This document shows positions 1 to 6,051 of a stretch of DNA of 9,619 bases, piece after piece. The notes beneath the pieces were generated by a model that did no database searches, was not told the origin of the DNA, and worked only from the letters and a program-made list of their open reading frames with translations. The stretch comes from Maribacter sp. GTDB taxonomy: Bacteria; Bacteroidota; Bacteroidia; Flavobacteriales; Flavobacteriaceae. Location: assembly GCA_018679695.1 (NCBI GenBank), contig JAHHKH010000466.1, forward strand, positions 1 through 9,619, given 5' to 3'. The position numbers and the translations under genes are program-made. The number at the start of each line of letters is the position of its first letter. The stretch's first letter is position 1.

Positions 1-622
1 CCCTGGTAGACTCTTTCAATAAATCATAGCCCATATAAATCAAATACAATGCAATAACCAACGTCAAAGCGGGGTCAACCCAATACATTTCAAAGAACTT
101 CATTAGCAAACCGCCAATCAATACCGCTACAGACGCCATCATATCTGTAAACAAATGCAGGTACGCGGATTTCATGTTCATGTTTTTTTCAGCATCTTTT
201 TTTAACAATAGCACACTGAAACCGTTTGCAAGTATCCCTAATAATGATAGCCAAATAACAAGATTGGATTCAATTTCCTGGGGTGCCATAAAGCGTTCAA
301 TCGCCTCAATAATCAGAAATATTGCCACCACGATCAAGGTTGCGGCATTTACGAAGGCCGCGATAATTTCAGCTCTTTTATATCCGAATGTTTTATTGGT
401 AGAAGCCTTTTTCTTAGCAAGTGCCGTTGCGATATAACTGATGATAAGCGAAAGAACATCACTGAAATTGTGAAGTGCATCGGATAATAAGGACAGGCTA
501 CCCGAGATTAGTCCGCCTATTACTTGGGAAACAGTAATCAAGATGTTAAGCAGGATGGAAATTATAAGGTTTTGGCCTTTTAAGTCGATATGGGAATGGG
601 AATGATTGTGTTTGTGTGCCAT
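1..622 (-). CDS. Cation diffusion facilitator (CDF) transporter, 3' end outside window
   Basis: Inner-membrane divalent cation (probably Zn2+)/H+ antiporter of the CDF family (CzcD/ZitB type) that exports metal from the cytoplasm. The 207 visible residues start at ATG 620-622. The N-terminus is His-rich (MAHKHNHSHSH), a common cytoplasmic metal-binding tail. About six membrane segments can be seen near residues 18-37, 43-65, 85-106, 120-137, 155-172 and 183-200. The CDF metal site is visible as H51-x3-D55 in TM2 (SDALHNFSD) and H156-x3-D160 in TM5 (HLFTD). The FGYKRAEI motif after TM2 and WVDPALT before TM6 are also typical. The C-terminal cytoplasmic domain lies beyond the left edge. It starts 58 bases after rpiB with no clear promoter between, so co-transcription with rpiB is likely. 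Family assignment is firm; metal specificity is inferred from the His/Asp site. Confidence 0.93.
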   Translation of the reverse strand, partial: MAHKHNHSHSHIDLKGQNLIISILLNILITVSQVIGGLISGSLSLLSDALHNFSDVLSLIISYIATALAKKKASTNKTFGYKRAEIIAAFVNAATLIVVAIFLIIEAIERFMAPQEIESNLVIWLSLLGILANGFSVLLLKKDAEKNMNMKSAYLHLFTDMMASVAVLIGGLLMKFFEMYWVDPALTLVIALYLIYMGYDLLKESTR

Positions 623-680
623 ATTTTAAAAAAGGGCTAGGGAAAGATTCTTCATCCTTTTAAAAACTAAGATAATTTAG

Positions 681-1112
681 TTATGAACAAGCTATTTTTT
701 CAATACGCCGTTCATGTCTACCTCCCTCAAATTCAGTTTTAAGAAAAACCTTTACCATATCCAATGCCTGATGCAAAGAAATATACCGAGCAGGTAAACC
801 CAATATATTGGCGTCATTATGTTCACGGGCCAATTGTACGATTTCTTTGTTCCAGCAAAGGGCGGCCCTTATCTTTTGGTGTTTATTCGCAGTCATCGAA
901 GCACCATTTCCACTTCCGCAGATAATGATTCCATAGGTTACTTTCCCTTCTTCCACATCCTTGGCGACAGGATGGACAAAATCAGGATAATCGACACTAT
1001 CGGTACCATCGGTACCATAATTACTAACTTCGATATTCATTGATTTTAGAAGACCAATTATGGCTAACTTATATTCGGTCCCCGCATGATCATTACCTAT
1101 TGCTATTTTCAT
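681..1112 (-). CDS. rpiB: Ribose-5-phosphate isomerase B
   Basis: Cytoplasmic enzyme of the pentose phosphate pathway that interconverts ribose 5-phosphate and ribulose 5-phosphate (RpiB/LacA/LacB family). The 143 residues are a normal full length. The N-terminal GNDHAG phosphate-binding motif is at residues 6-11. The catalytic cysteine is C65 in ICGSGNGASMTANK, matching Cys66 of the E. coli enzyme. The ring-opening histidine is H98 in EHNDANILG. The C-terminal GGRHERRIEKI motif contains the phosphate-binding arginines. An exact TAnnTTTG promoter element lies about 23 bases upstream of the ATG. It is divergent from rnr across the AT-rich gap and precedes the CDF gene. LacA/LacB subunits are unlikely because this is a single complete RpiB-type protein outside any galactose operon. 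Confidence 0.97.
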   Translation of the reverse strand: MKIAIGNDHAGTEYKLAIIGLLKSMNIEVSNYGTDGTDSVDYPDFVHPVAKDVEEGKVTYGIIICGSGNGASMTANKHQKIRAALCWNKEIVQLAREHNDANILGLPARYISLHQALDMVKVFLKTEFEGGRHERRIEKIACS

Positions 1113-1134
1113 TTTTTAGAGAGTGGTTTTATTA

Positions 1135-1166
1135 CAAATGTACAAATACATTGGCATTAACAACAA
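1135..1166 (-). promoter_or_regulatory. Bacteroidota-type promoter for rpiB
   Basis: Read on the minus strand, TACATTTG (1142-1135) matches the Bacteroidota -7 consensus TAnnTTTG exactly. TTG trinucleotides lie 18 and 21 bases upstream (1163-1161 and 1166-1164), a normal -33 spacing. Transcription should start near 1128, giving a leader of about 16 bases before the rpiB ATG at 1112. Confidence 0.7.
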
Positions 1167-1403
1167 TTATAGAATAAAGACGTTATCTGTAGGAAATGTG
1201 TGAAAATGAATTGTTATTAACTTACCTATTACAGCTATTAAGTTGTTTATAAATAATCTATAAAAAGTGGTCAATAAATTTTGTTTTTGTTTGACAATTC
1301 AGTCTTACAAAACAATTACGGAATAAAAGAATTTATCTCTAATTTTATAATAGAAAGATATTAAGTCAAATTCGATCGAAGTTAACAAAAATGCAACCAT
1401 AAC

Positions 1404-1632
1404 TTATCAATAAAATCATGTTGAAATAGGTTATTAATATTGGTTGATAAAATATTTAAATAACTGATTTAGAAGATAGATTGTTGCTGATAAGATGTCG
1501 ATAAACTTCCAAAGTGATACAAAAGTATTTTCAGTACATCTTTTTATACTAACTATCAACACGCTATCATAATCAACATTTTGTTTTTTAATTAATAAAA
1601 GAAAAATAATAATGTATTGTATATGTTGATAA
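1404..1632. repeat. Cluster of seven DnaA-box-like 9-mers (TTATCAACA type)
   Basis: One 9-mer matches TTATCAACA exactly: 1624-1632 (minus). Six more differ from it by one base: 1404-1412 (plus, TTATCAATA), 1442-1450 (minus, TTATCAACC), 1485-1493 (minus, TTATCAGCA), 1496-1504 (minus, TTATCGACA), 1553-1561 (plus, CTATCAACA) and 1570-1578 (plus, TAATCAACA). The classical DnaA box is TTATCCACA, one base from this local consensus, and the 1496-1504 site is also one base from it. A weaker copy is at 1419-1427. The consensus was derived after looking at the region, so the match is suggestive, not proven. The sites could instead bind another regulator. Confidence 0.45.
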
Positions 1633-1686
1633 CCTATGTACGAAAAAGAAAAATCAAGGAAAATATCCTCAATCAAGGTAATGGAT

Positions 1687-1695
1687 TATAATTTG
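1687..1695 (+). promoter_or_regulatory. Possible imperfect -7 element for rnr
   Basis: TATAATTTG ends 27 bases before the rnr ATG and resembles TAnnTTTG with one extra spacer base. No TTG lies at the expected -33 distance. It is the best promoter candidate close to rnr, but it is weak, and no exact TAnnTTTG occurs on the plus strand of the gap. Confidence 0.25.
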
Positions 1696-1722
1696 TAATT
1701 TTCCGCCCAAATAAGAATTTTA

Positions 1723-3912
1723 ATGTCGAAGAAAAAGAAGAAAGCTGGAAACCATAGAAAAAACGAAATAACAAAAGGAATCTTCACTGTACTTGAAAAA
1801 GAACCGAAAAAAAGTTTTACTTACAAACAAATTGCCGCAAGAATCGGTGTAGTGGATGCCAATGAGCGCAATCAATTAATAAAAAGACTGAGTGAACTCA
1901 AAGCAACTAAACGTATTTTGGAAGAGACCAGGGGTCACTTTAAGGCCATAGCTTCAACTAAAACCTACCATACTGGTATTGTGGATATTACAGGCCGAGG
2001 AAATGCCTATATAGTAGTTGAAGGTATGGAGGAAGATGTTTTTGTTCCTTTTAATAAACTCAACAAAGCCTTTCACAAAGACACCGTTGAGGTTTATATT
2101 TTCCCGAAAAGAAAAGGGAGAAAATTAGAAGGGGAAATAACCAGGGTAGTTGAAAGGAACAAGACCAATTTCGTAGGTGTTGTTGATATACAAAAAACAT
2201 TTGCATTTGTCAGACCCTCCGATTTTAGAATGTATACCGATATTTTTATTCCAAAGGAAAATATCGGTACAGCTGAAAATGGGGATAAGGTGGTTGTTGA
2301 AATGACCGAATGGCCAGATAATGCGAGCTCACCTTTTGGTATTATTACCACTATTTTAGGTAAACCAGGGGAGCACCATACAGAAATACATTCCATATTG
2401 GCTGAATATGGATTACCCCATGAATTTCCTTATGAAGTTGAAAAGTATGCCAACACCCTGGACACTTCAATAAAAGCAGAGGAAATTGAAAGGCGGAGGG
2501 ATATGAGAGGTGTATTGACCTTTACTATTGATCCTAAGGATGCAAAGGATTTTGACGATGCCCTTTCTTTTAAAACTCTTGAGAATGGCAACTATGAAGT
2601 AGGAATACATATTGCCGATGTTTCGCATTATTTAAAACCAGATACCATTCTGGATGAGGAGGCTTATAATAGGGCAACGTCAGTTTACCTTGTAGATAGG
2701 GTTGTTCCTATGTTACCGGAAGTTTTGTCCAACAACGCTTGCTCCTTACGTCCCAATGAGGAAAAGTATACATTTTCCGCCATTTTTGAATTGAACGATA
2801 AGGCCCAAATACAGCATCAATGGTTTGGTAGAACGGTCATAGACTCCAACGAACGCTTTGCATACGAAGAGGCACAACATATTATTGAAAATGGCAATGG
2901 TAATATCCCTGAGGAAATATCTATTAGATCAGGGGCCTATTCAGTTTCAGATGAAGTTGTGAGTGCGACCTTAACATTGGACAAATTGGCTAAAACCATG
3001 CGTTCAAAAAGAATGCAGCAAGGAGCTATCTCATTTGATAAGGTAGAAGTAAGGTTTAATCTGGATGAGGATAACGAACCTCAAAGTGTTTATTTTAAAG
3101 AAACCAAGGATGCCAATAAATTGATAGAGGAATTCATGTTACTGGCGAATAGAAAAGTTGCCGAATTCATTGGTAAACAGAAGCCAAAGAAAACATTCAT
3201 ATATCGCATACATGATGAACCCAATGAGGAAAAATTAATTGCCTTAAGCGGTATTATATCAAGATTCGGTCATAAGATTAACTTTAGGGATAAAAAATCG
3301 ATTAGCGCGTCTTTAAATCAGCTTCTCGAGGATGTCAAAGGTCAAAAAGAACAGAACTTGGTTGATACCCTGGCCATCCGCAGTATGAGCAAGGCTATTT
3401 ATACAACCGACAATATTGGTCATTATGGTTTGGCATTTGATTATTACTCCCATTTTACTTCGCCCATTCGCCGCTATCCTGATGTAATGGTCCATAGATT
3501 ACTTCAACATTATTTGGATGGTGGCACATCACCGAAAGAGGAAATTTATGAGGATAAATGCAAGCATTCCTCTGACATGGAAAATTTAGCGGCGAACGCT
3601 GAACGCGATTCGATAAAATATATGCAGATAAAATTCATGCAGGACCATCGGGACAGGGAGTTTATAGGCGTTATTTCCGGGGTTACCGAGTGGGGAATCT
3701 ATGTTGAGATCATAGAGAATAAATGTGAGGGCATGGTTCGAATAAGGGATATAAAGGGTGATTATTATATCTTTGATGAAAAACAGTATGCAATTGTTGG
3801 CGAACGGACCAAGAATACATATCAATTGGGTGACGAGGTTGTTGTTATGGTAAAAAACACCGATTTAGTAAAACGCCATCTTGACTTTTCACTTATCGGA
3901 AAGAACGAATAA
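1723..3912 (+). CDS. rnr: Ribonuclease R (RNB-family 3'-5' exoribonuclease)
   Basis: Processive hydrolytic 3'-5' exoribonuclease that degrades structured RNA and takes part in RNA quality control in the cytoplasm. At 729 residues it is of normal family length. Domains in order: a lysine-rich start, a winged-helix region (about 15-75), OB/cold-shock-like domains (about 80-215), the RNB catalytic domain (about 262-590) and a C-terminal S1 domain (about 646-727, including GVISGVTEWGIYVEI). The RNB metal-binding aspartates are D270, D276, D278 and D279 in TIDPKDAKDFDDA. The conserved HFTSPIRRYPD motif is at 577-587. The winged helix and the single S1 domain favour RNase R over RNase II. ATG 1723 gives the usual Lys-rich N-terminus. 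The start is preceded by an A/T-rich leader without a Shine-Dalgarno site, as is common in this phylum. It probably heads an operon with the two genes downstream. Confidence 0.97.
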   Translation: MSKKKKKAGNHRKNEITKGIFTVLEKEPKKSFTYKQIAARIGVVDANERNQLIKRLSELKATKRILEETRGHFKAIASTKTYHTGIVDITGRGNAYIVVEGMEEDVFVPFNKLNKAFHKDTVEVYIFPKRKGRKLEGEITRVVERNKTNFVGVVDIQKTFAFVRPSDFRMYTDIFIPKENIGTAENGDKVVVEMTEWPDNASSPFGIITTILGKPGEHHTEIHSILAEYGLPHEFPYEVEKYANTLDTSIKAEEIERRRDMRGVLTFTIDPKDAKDFDDALSFKTLENGNYEVGIHIADVSHYLKPDTILDEEAYNRATSVYLVDRVVPMLPEVLSNNACSLRPNEEKYTFSAIFELNDKAQIQHQWFGRTVIDSNERFAYEEAQHIIENGNGNIPEEISIRSGAYSVSDEVVSATLTLDKLAKTMRSKRMQQGAISFDKVEVRFNLDEDNEPQSVYFKETKDANKLIEEFMLLANRKVAEFIGKQKPKKTFIYRIHDEPNEEKLIALSGIISRFGHKINFRDKKSISASLNQLLEDVKGQKEQNLVDTLAIRSMSKAIYTTDNIGHYGLAFDYYSHFTSPIRRYPDVMVHRLLQHYLDGGTSPKEEIYEDKCKHSSDMENLAANAERDSIKYMQIKFMQDHRDREFIGVISGVTEWGIYVEIIENKCEGMVRIRDIKGDYYIFDEKQYAIVGERTKNTYQLGDEVVVMVKNTDLVKRHLDFSLIGKNE

Positions 3913-3972
3913 AATCGTTTTTTGGAATGGATTTTGTTTAAGTTAGTAAGAAAATACCTAAAAACTGAAACA

Positions 3973-4653
3973 ATGAAAAATTTGGTTTGGCTTGTGGTAC
4001 TCTTGTTTGTATCCCAGACAAGTAATGCACAAGACGAAAAAATTTCCCGAGACCTACAGTCATTTACGGAAATCAAGGTTTTTGATGGTTTATCAGTGAA
4101 CCTTATCAAAGCCCCTGAAAATAAGGCCGTAATAACTGGTGCCAACACGAAAAATGTTGCAATTGTCAATAACGAAGGGGTATTGAAAATACGTATGCAA
4201 GTCACAAAATTGTTCAGTGGCTACAGAACATTCGTTGATTTGTATTATACGGGGAAGTTGGTTGTCATCGATGTTAATGAAGATGCCAGGATTACCTCAA
4301 ACGAGGTTATCAAACAAGATGTGCTTGAACTTAAGGCACAGGAAGGTGGCGAGTTGTCTATCAATACCGAAGTTGAACAATTATTGATAAAGACGGTTAC
4401 TGGTGGTGTAATTGAGACTTTTGGCACTGCCGACCTGCAAGATGTGGCTATAAATACAGGAGGTATCTATAAAGGAAAAGAACTGATTACCAAGTTCTCC
4501 ACTGTAAATGTCAATGCGGGATCAAAGGCCGAGATTTACGCCACAAATTATGTAAAGGCGATGGTAAAGGCAGGAGGTGAAGTTTTGGTATTCGGCGATC
4601 CTGAGAAAATGGACGAAAAAACAGTTTTTGGGGGTATTATTACCCGAATGTAA
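3973..4653 (+). CDS. Secreted head-GIN domain (DUF2807) protein
   Basis: Exported protein of 226 residues with a head-GIN/DUF2807 fold, a family widespread in Bacteroidota whose biochemical role is not established. I chose ATG 3973 over the in-frame ATG at 3922 because it gives a clean signal peptide: MKN, a hydrophobic core, then SNAQ near residues 17-20. The 3922 start would put 17 extra residues in front of it. The mature part begins with FTEIKVFDGLSVNLIKAPE, a typical GIN start. It continues as short beta strands with repeated Gly-Gly turns (TGGVIETFG, NTGGIYKG, KAGGEVLVFG), consistent with a beta-solenoid, and ends in the family-like VFGGIITRM. It starts 60 bases after rnr and ends 9 bases before the LysE-family gene, so it is probably in the same operon. 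Location in the periplasm or on the outer membrane is inferred from the signal peptide. Confidence 0.85.
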   Translation: MKNLVWLVVLLFVSQTSNAQDEKISRDLQSFTEIKVFDGLSVNLIKAPENKAVITGANTKNVAIVNNEGVLKIRMQVTKLFSGYRTFVDLYYTGKLVVIDVNEDARITSNEVIKQDVLELKAQEGGELSINTEVEQLLIKTVTGGVIETFGTADLQDVAINTGGIYKGKELITKFSTVNVNAGSKAEIYATNYVKAMVKAGGEVLVFGDPEKMDEKTVFGGIITRM

Positions 4654-4662
4654 CCCACGGCG

Positions 4663-5337
4663 ATGTTAGACGATATTCAGGCGGCGATTCCATTGGGCTT
4701 TTTATTGAGCTTTATGATTGGGCCTGTCTTTTTTGTGCTGCTGGAGACAAGCGCCGTCAAGGGTTTTAGAGCAGCTTTTATTTTTGATTTAGGGGTTATT
4801 CTGGCTGACATTCTTTTCTTGGTTGTGGCCTATTTCAGTAGTTTTCAGCTATTGGAGAACTTAAGCAACCAACCCGGGCTTTATGTCTTTGGAGGGGTAA
4901 TACTTTTGATTTATGGCATTACTACCTATTTCAAGAGGGATATTAAAAAGGACAAACCTGCATTAAGGACCAAAAAGAATGATTACCTGAGTCTATTCGT
5001 GAAAGGTTTTTTGTTGAATTTTATCAATATTGGGGTTCTGGTTTTTTGGTTGGGGATCATTATAGTTGTAGGGCCTAGTTTGGAGAATGATCCCAATCGT
5101 ATCACAATCTTTTTTGGGGCCATGCTTGGAGCCTATTTAGCCACCGATGTAATTAAAATACTATTGGCAAAGCAGCTTAAACGTAAGCTTACGTATAAAC
5201 TAATTTCCCAAATCAAAAAGGGACTGGGTATTATTCTGATAATTTGTGGTATAGTGCTTATAACCAAGGGATTCCTACCAAAGGACAAATTCAATATAGA
5301 AAAAGGGATTGAAAAAATAGAACAGATTCGCGAATAA
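4663..5337 (+). CDS. LysE-family transporter
   Basis: Inner-membrane protein of 224 residues in the LysE/RhtB family, whose characterised members export amino acids; the substrate here cannot be told. The N-terminal family signature is visible in IPLGFLLSFMIGPVFFVLLE (residues 9-28), with the conserved Gly-Pro at 20-21, followed by the KGFRAAFIFDLGVILADI segment. About six hydrophobic segments lie near residues 7-28, 38-60, 70-88, 110-136, 145-165 and 186-205. A Lys-rich cytoplasmic loop (about 90-107) follows the third. The C-terminal tail is charged. The ATG at 4663 is 9 bases after the preceding stop, suggesting translational coupling, and the gene ends just before a strong hairpin terminator that closes the rnr operon. 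Confidence 0.88.
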   Translation: MLDDIQAAIPLGFLLSFMIGPVFFVLLETSAVKGFRAAFIFDLGVILADILFLVVAYFSSFQLLENLSNQPGLYVFGGVILLIYGITTYFKRDIKKDKPALRTKKNDYLSLFVKGFLLNFINIGVLVFWLGIIIVVGPSLENDPNRITIFFGAMLGAYLATDVIKILLAKQLKRKLTYKLISQIKKGLGIILIICGIVLITKGFLPKDKFNIEKGIEKIEQIRE

Positions 5338-5344
5338 ATCGGAA

Positions 5345-5379
5345 CAAAAAACCTCCTTAAGCGGTAAGGAGGTTTTTTT
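5345..5379. terminator. Bidirectional intrinsic terminator
   Basis: AACCTCCTTA (5350-5359) pairs perfectly with TAAGGAGGTT (5365-5374) around the loop AGCGG, flanked by an A run on the left and a T run on the right. It can therefore act on both strands. It terminates the plus-strand rnr operon and, on the minus strand, transcription through the tRNA-Cys at 5381-5451, whose 3' end is one base away. Confidence 0.9.
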
Positions 5380-5380
5380 G

Positions 5381-5451
5381 AGGCATCGAGTGGATTCGAA
5401 CCACTGTATAAGCCCTTGCGGGGCTGAGCCTAACCACTCGGCCACAATGCC
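5381..5451 (-). tRNA. tRNA-Cys (GCA), variant with C33
   Basis: A 71-base cloverleaf without encoded CCA. The acceptor stem is GGCATTG/CGATGCC with T as discriminator base, the identity base for tRNA-Cys. The D arm is GCC/GGC with GG in the loop, and the T arm is AGTGG-TTCGAAT-CCACT. The anticodon GCA is at 5419-5417. The odd feature is the anticodon loop CCGCAAG: position 33 is C in place of the nearly universal U, and C32 could pair with G38. Compared with the neighbouring tRNA-Cys, base pairs 31-39 and 51-63 differ in a compensated way, so the fold is preserved. Pair 27-43 is C/T, unpaired in both copies. It has its own -7 element and terminator. It may be a functional variant or a pseudogene in early decay. 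Confidence 0.8.
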
Positions 5452-5462
5452 CTTTTAAAGTA

Positions 5463-5470
5463 CAAAAATA
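5463..5470 (-). promoter_or_regulatory. -7 element for the downstream tRNA-Cys
   Basis: Read on the minus strand, TATTTTTG matches TAnnTTTG exactly and ends 11 bases before the mature 5' end of the tRNA at 5451, the right distance for a short 5' leader. No TTG is found at the usual -33 spacing, so the promoter is probably weaker than that of the neighbouring copy. Confidence 0.5.
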
Positions 5471-5491
5471 ACAACTTATATTTTAATCATT

Positions 5492-5521
5492 AAAAACCCC
5501 CTTAAGGCTTAAGAGGGTTTT
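5492..5521 (-). terminator. Intrinsic terminator after the upstream tRNA-Cys
   Basis: Positions 5493-5505 pair with 5509-5521 around a 3-base loop, beginning two bases after the 3' end of the tRNA at 5524. In the minus-strand RNA the one irregular pair is a U-G wobble and the hairpin ends in a U run. On the plus strand the same position is a C/A mismatch. It is therefore oriented to terminate the minus-strand tRNA transcript. Confidence 0.8.
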
Positions 5522-5523
5522 CG

Positions 5524-5594
5524 AGGCATCGAGCGGATTCGAACCGCTGTACAAGCTTTTGCAGAGCTGTGCCTAGCCACTCGGCCACGATGCC
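5524..5594 (-). tRNA. tRNA-Cys (GCA), canonical
   Basis: A 71-base cloverleaf without encoded CCA. The acceptor stem is GGCATCG/CGATGCC with discriminator T. The D arm is GCC/GGC with GG in the loop. The anticodon stem is CAGCT/AGCTT with loop CTGCAAA, so U33 and anticodon GCA (5562-5560) are both present. The T arm is AGCGG-TTCGAAT-CCGCT. The only unpaired stem position is 27-43 (C/T). It has a strong promoter (5606-5635) and a terminator just after its 3' end. The second copy at 5381-5451 is about 85 percent identical by eye and probably arose by tandem duplication. Confidence 0.95.
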
Positions 5595-5605
5595 ATTTCG
5601 CGGTG

Positions 5606-5635
5606 CAAATGTAGCACCTTATTCTTAGGTTTCAA
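5606..5635 (-). promoter_or_regulatory. Strong promoter for the canonical tRNA-Cys
   Basis: On the minus strand, TTG (5635-5633), a 19-base spacer and TACATTTG (5613-5606) match the Bacteroidota -33/-7 consensus with ideal spacing. Transcription should start near 5600, a few bases before the mature 5' end at 5594. The promoter lies just downstream of the folB stop codon. Confidence 0.8.
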
Positions 5636-5660
5636 AAAGAATGATCATGATCTTTTTGAA
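5631..5660. repeat. Inverted repeat across the folB stop codon and tRNA-Cys promoter
   Basis: TTCAAAAAGA (5631-5640) is perfectly repeated in inverted orientation as TCTTTTTGAA (5651-5660). The 10-base centre itself contains the palindrome ATGATCAT. The right half encodes the last folB codons, and the outer edge of the left half holds the -33 TTG of the tRNA-Cys promoter. It could form an AT-rich hairpin in the folB mRNA end, but it lacks a U tract following the stem, so it is not a standard terminator. Confidence 0.6.
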
Positions 5661-6004
5661 CTTAAAACCACCGTAACCATTTCAACATCACCGTCGATTG
5701 GAGGGTTTATTTTAGAGACAGAAGCCTTGATGTTATCAACAGTCTCCAATTCTAGAAAAACACGATCAATAATACGTTTTGCGACATGTTCCAATAGTTT
5801 GGAAGGAATGTTCATTTCCTCTTTTACAATACGGTTAACATGAACATAATCAACAGTATCGGACAGATTGTCGGAATTTGAAGCATTTTTCAGATCCGTC
5901 CTTATTGCGATGTCAACACGATATTCGCTACCTATTATGCTTTCCTCGGCCAAACACCCATGATGCGCATGCGCCCTGATGTTCGTAAGTTTGATTGTTC
6001 CCAT
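5645..6004 (-). CDS. folB: Dihydroneopterin aldolase
   Basis: Cytoplasmic folate-biosynthesis enzyme that converts 7,8-dihydroneopterin to 6-hydroxymethyl-7,8-dihydropterin and glycolaldehyde. The 119 residues are a normal full length for FolB. Family positions are visible: the HHGCLAEE segment with E21, Y53 in DYVHV, the pterin-anchoring E72 in LLEHVA, and the catalytic lysine K98 in SKINPP. ATG 6004 begins directly with the usual first strand (GTIKLTNIRAHAHHG). An exact -7 element lies 20 bases upstream. It follows the PorP/SprF-family gene by 47 bases on the same strand, but nothing ties it functionally to secretion; the neighbourhood looks incidental. Neopterin epimerase activity (FolX) is a less likely alternative. 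Confidence 0.93.
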   Translation of the reverse strand: MGTIKLTNIRAHAHHGCLAEESIIGSEYRVDIAIRTDLKNASNSDNLSDTVDYVHVNRIVKEEMNIPSKLLEHVAKRIIDRVFLELETVDNIKASVSKINPPIDGDVEMVTVVLSSKRS

Positions 6005-6024
6005 GGTGCACTTCTATTTATGCA

Positions 6025-6032
6025 CAAACTTA
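6025..6032 (-). promoter_or_regulatory. -7 element upstream of folB
   Basis: On the minus strand TAAGTTTG matches TAnnTTTG exactly, 20 bases before the folB ATG. No TTG lies at the expected -33 spacing. It suggests that folB has its own start in addition to any read-through from the secretion genes upstream. Confidence 0.45.
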
Positions 6033-6051
6033 GGCCAAATCCCTTGAATAA

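Larger units (their letters stand above)
1113..1722. other. AT-rich divergent intergenic region, candidate oriC
   Basis: This 610-base gap separates the divergent rpiB and rnr genes and is far more AT-rich than its surroundings; hand-counted 60-base rows hold only 10-15 G+C. No reading frame in it looks like a real gene. It contains the rpiB promoter (1135-1166), the perfect 10-base palindrome TTCGATCGAA at 1371-1380, a long AT-rich stretch (about 1200-1400) and the cluster of DnaA-box-like motifs listed separately. AT-rich DNA beside clustered DnaA-box-like sites, with genes pointing outward on both sides, is the usual layout of a bacterial replication origin. The assignment is an inference; a long regulatory region or an unannotated small RNA is the main alternative. 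Confidence 0.45.

Noticed and set aside
174..437. Plus-strand frame opposite the CDF transporter gene
   Set aside because: It lies wholly antisense to clear CDF coding sequence with conserved motifs and resembles no family; it is a shadow of that gene.
1520..1527. Minus-strand TACTTTTG as another promoter in the gap
   Set aside because: It matches TAnnTTTG, but no TTG lies at a suitable distance and no gene follows it within the gap. In DNA this AT-rich such a match is expected by chance.
1434..1676. Possible 80-residue minus-strand protein in the rpiB-rnr gap
   Set aside because: It is rich in Ile, Tyr, Phe and Leu, as any open frame in AT-rich DNA would be. It has no recognisable motif and no properly placed promoter, and it overlaps most of the DnaA-box-like sites. 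I treat it as a chance frame.
3922..3972. Earlier in-frame ATG for the GIN-domain protein
   Set aside because: Starting there adds 17 charged and hydrophobic residues in front of a clean signal peptide that begins at 3973; the later start is more credible.
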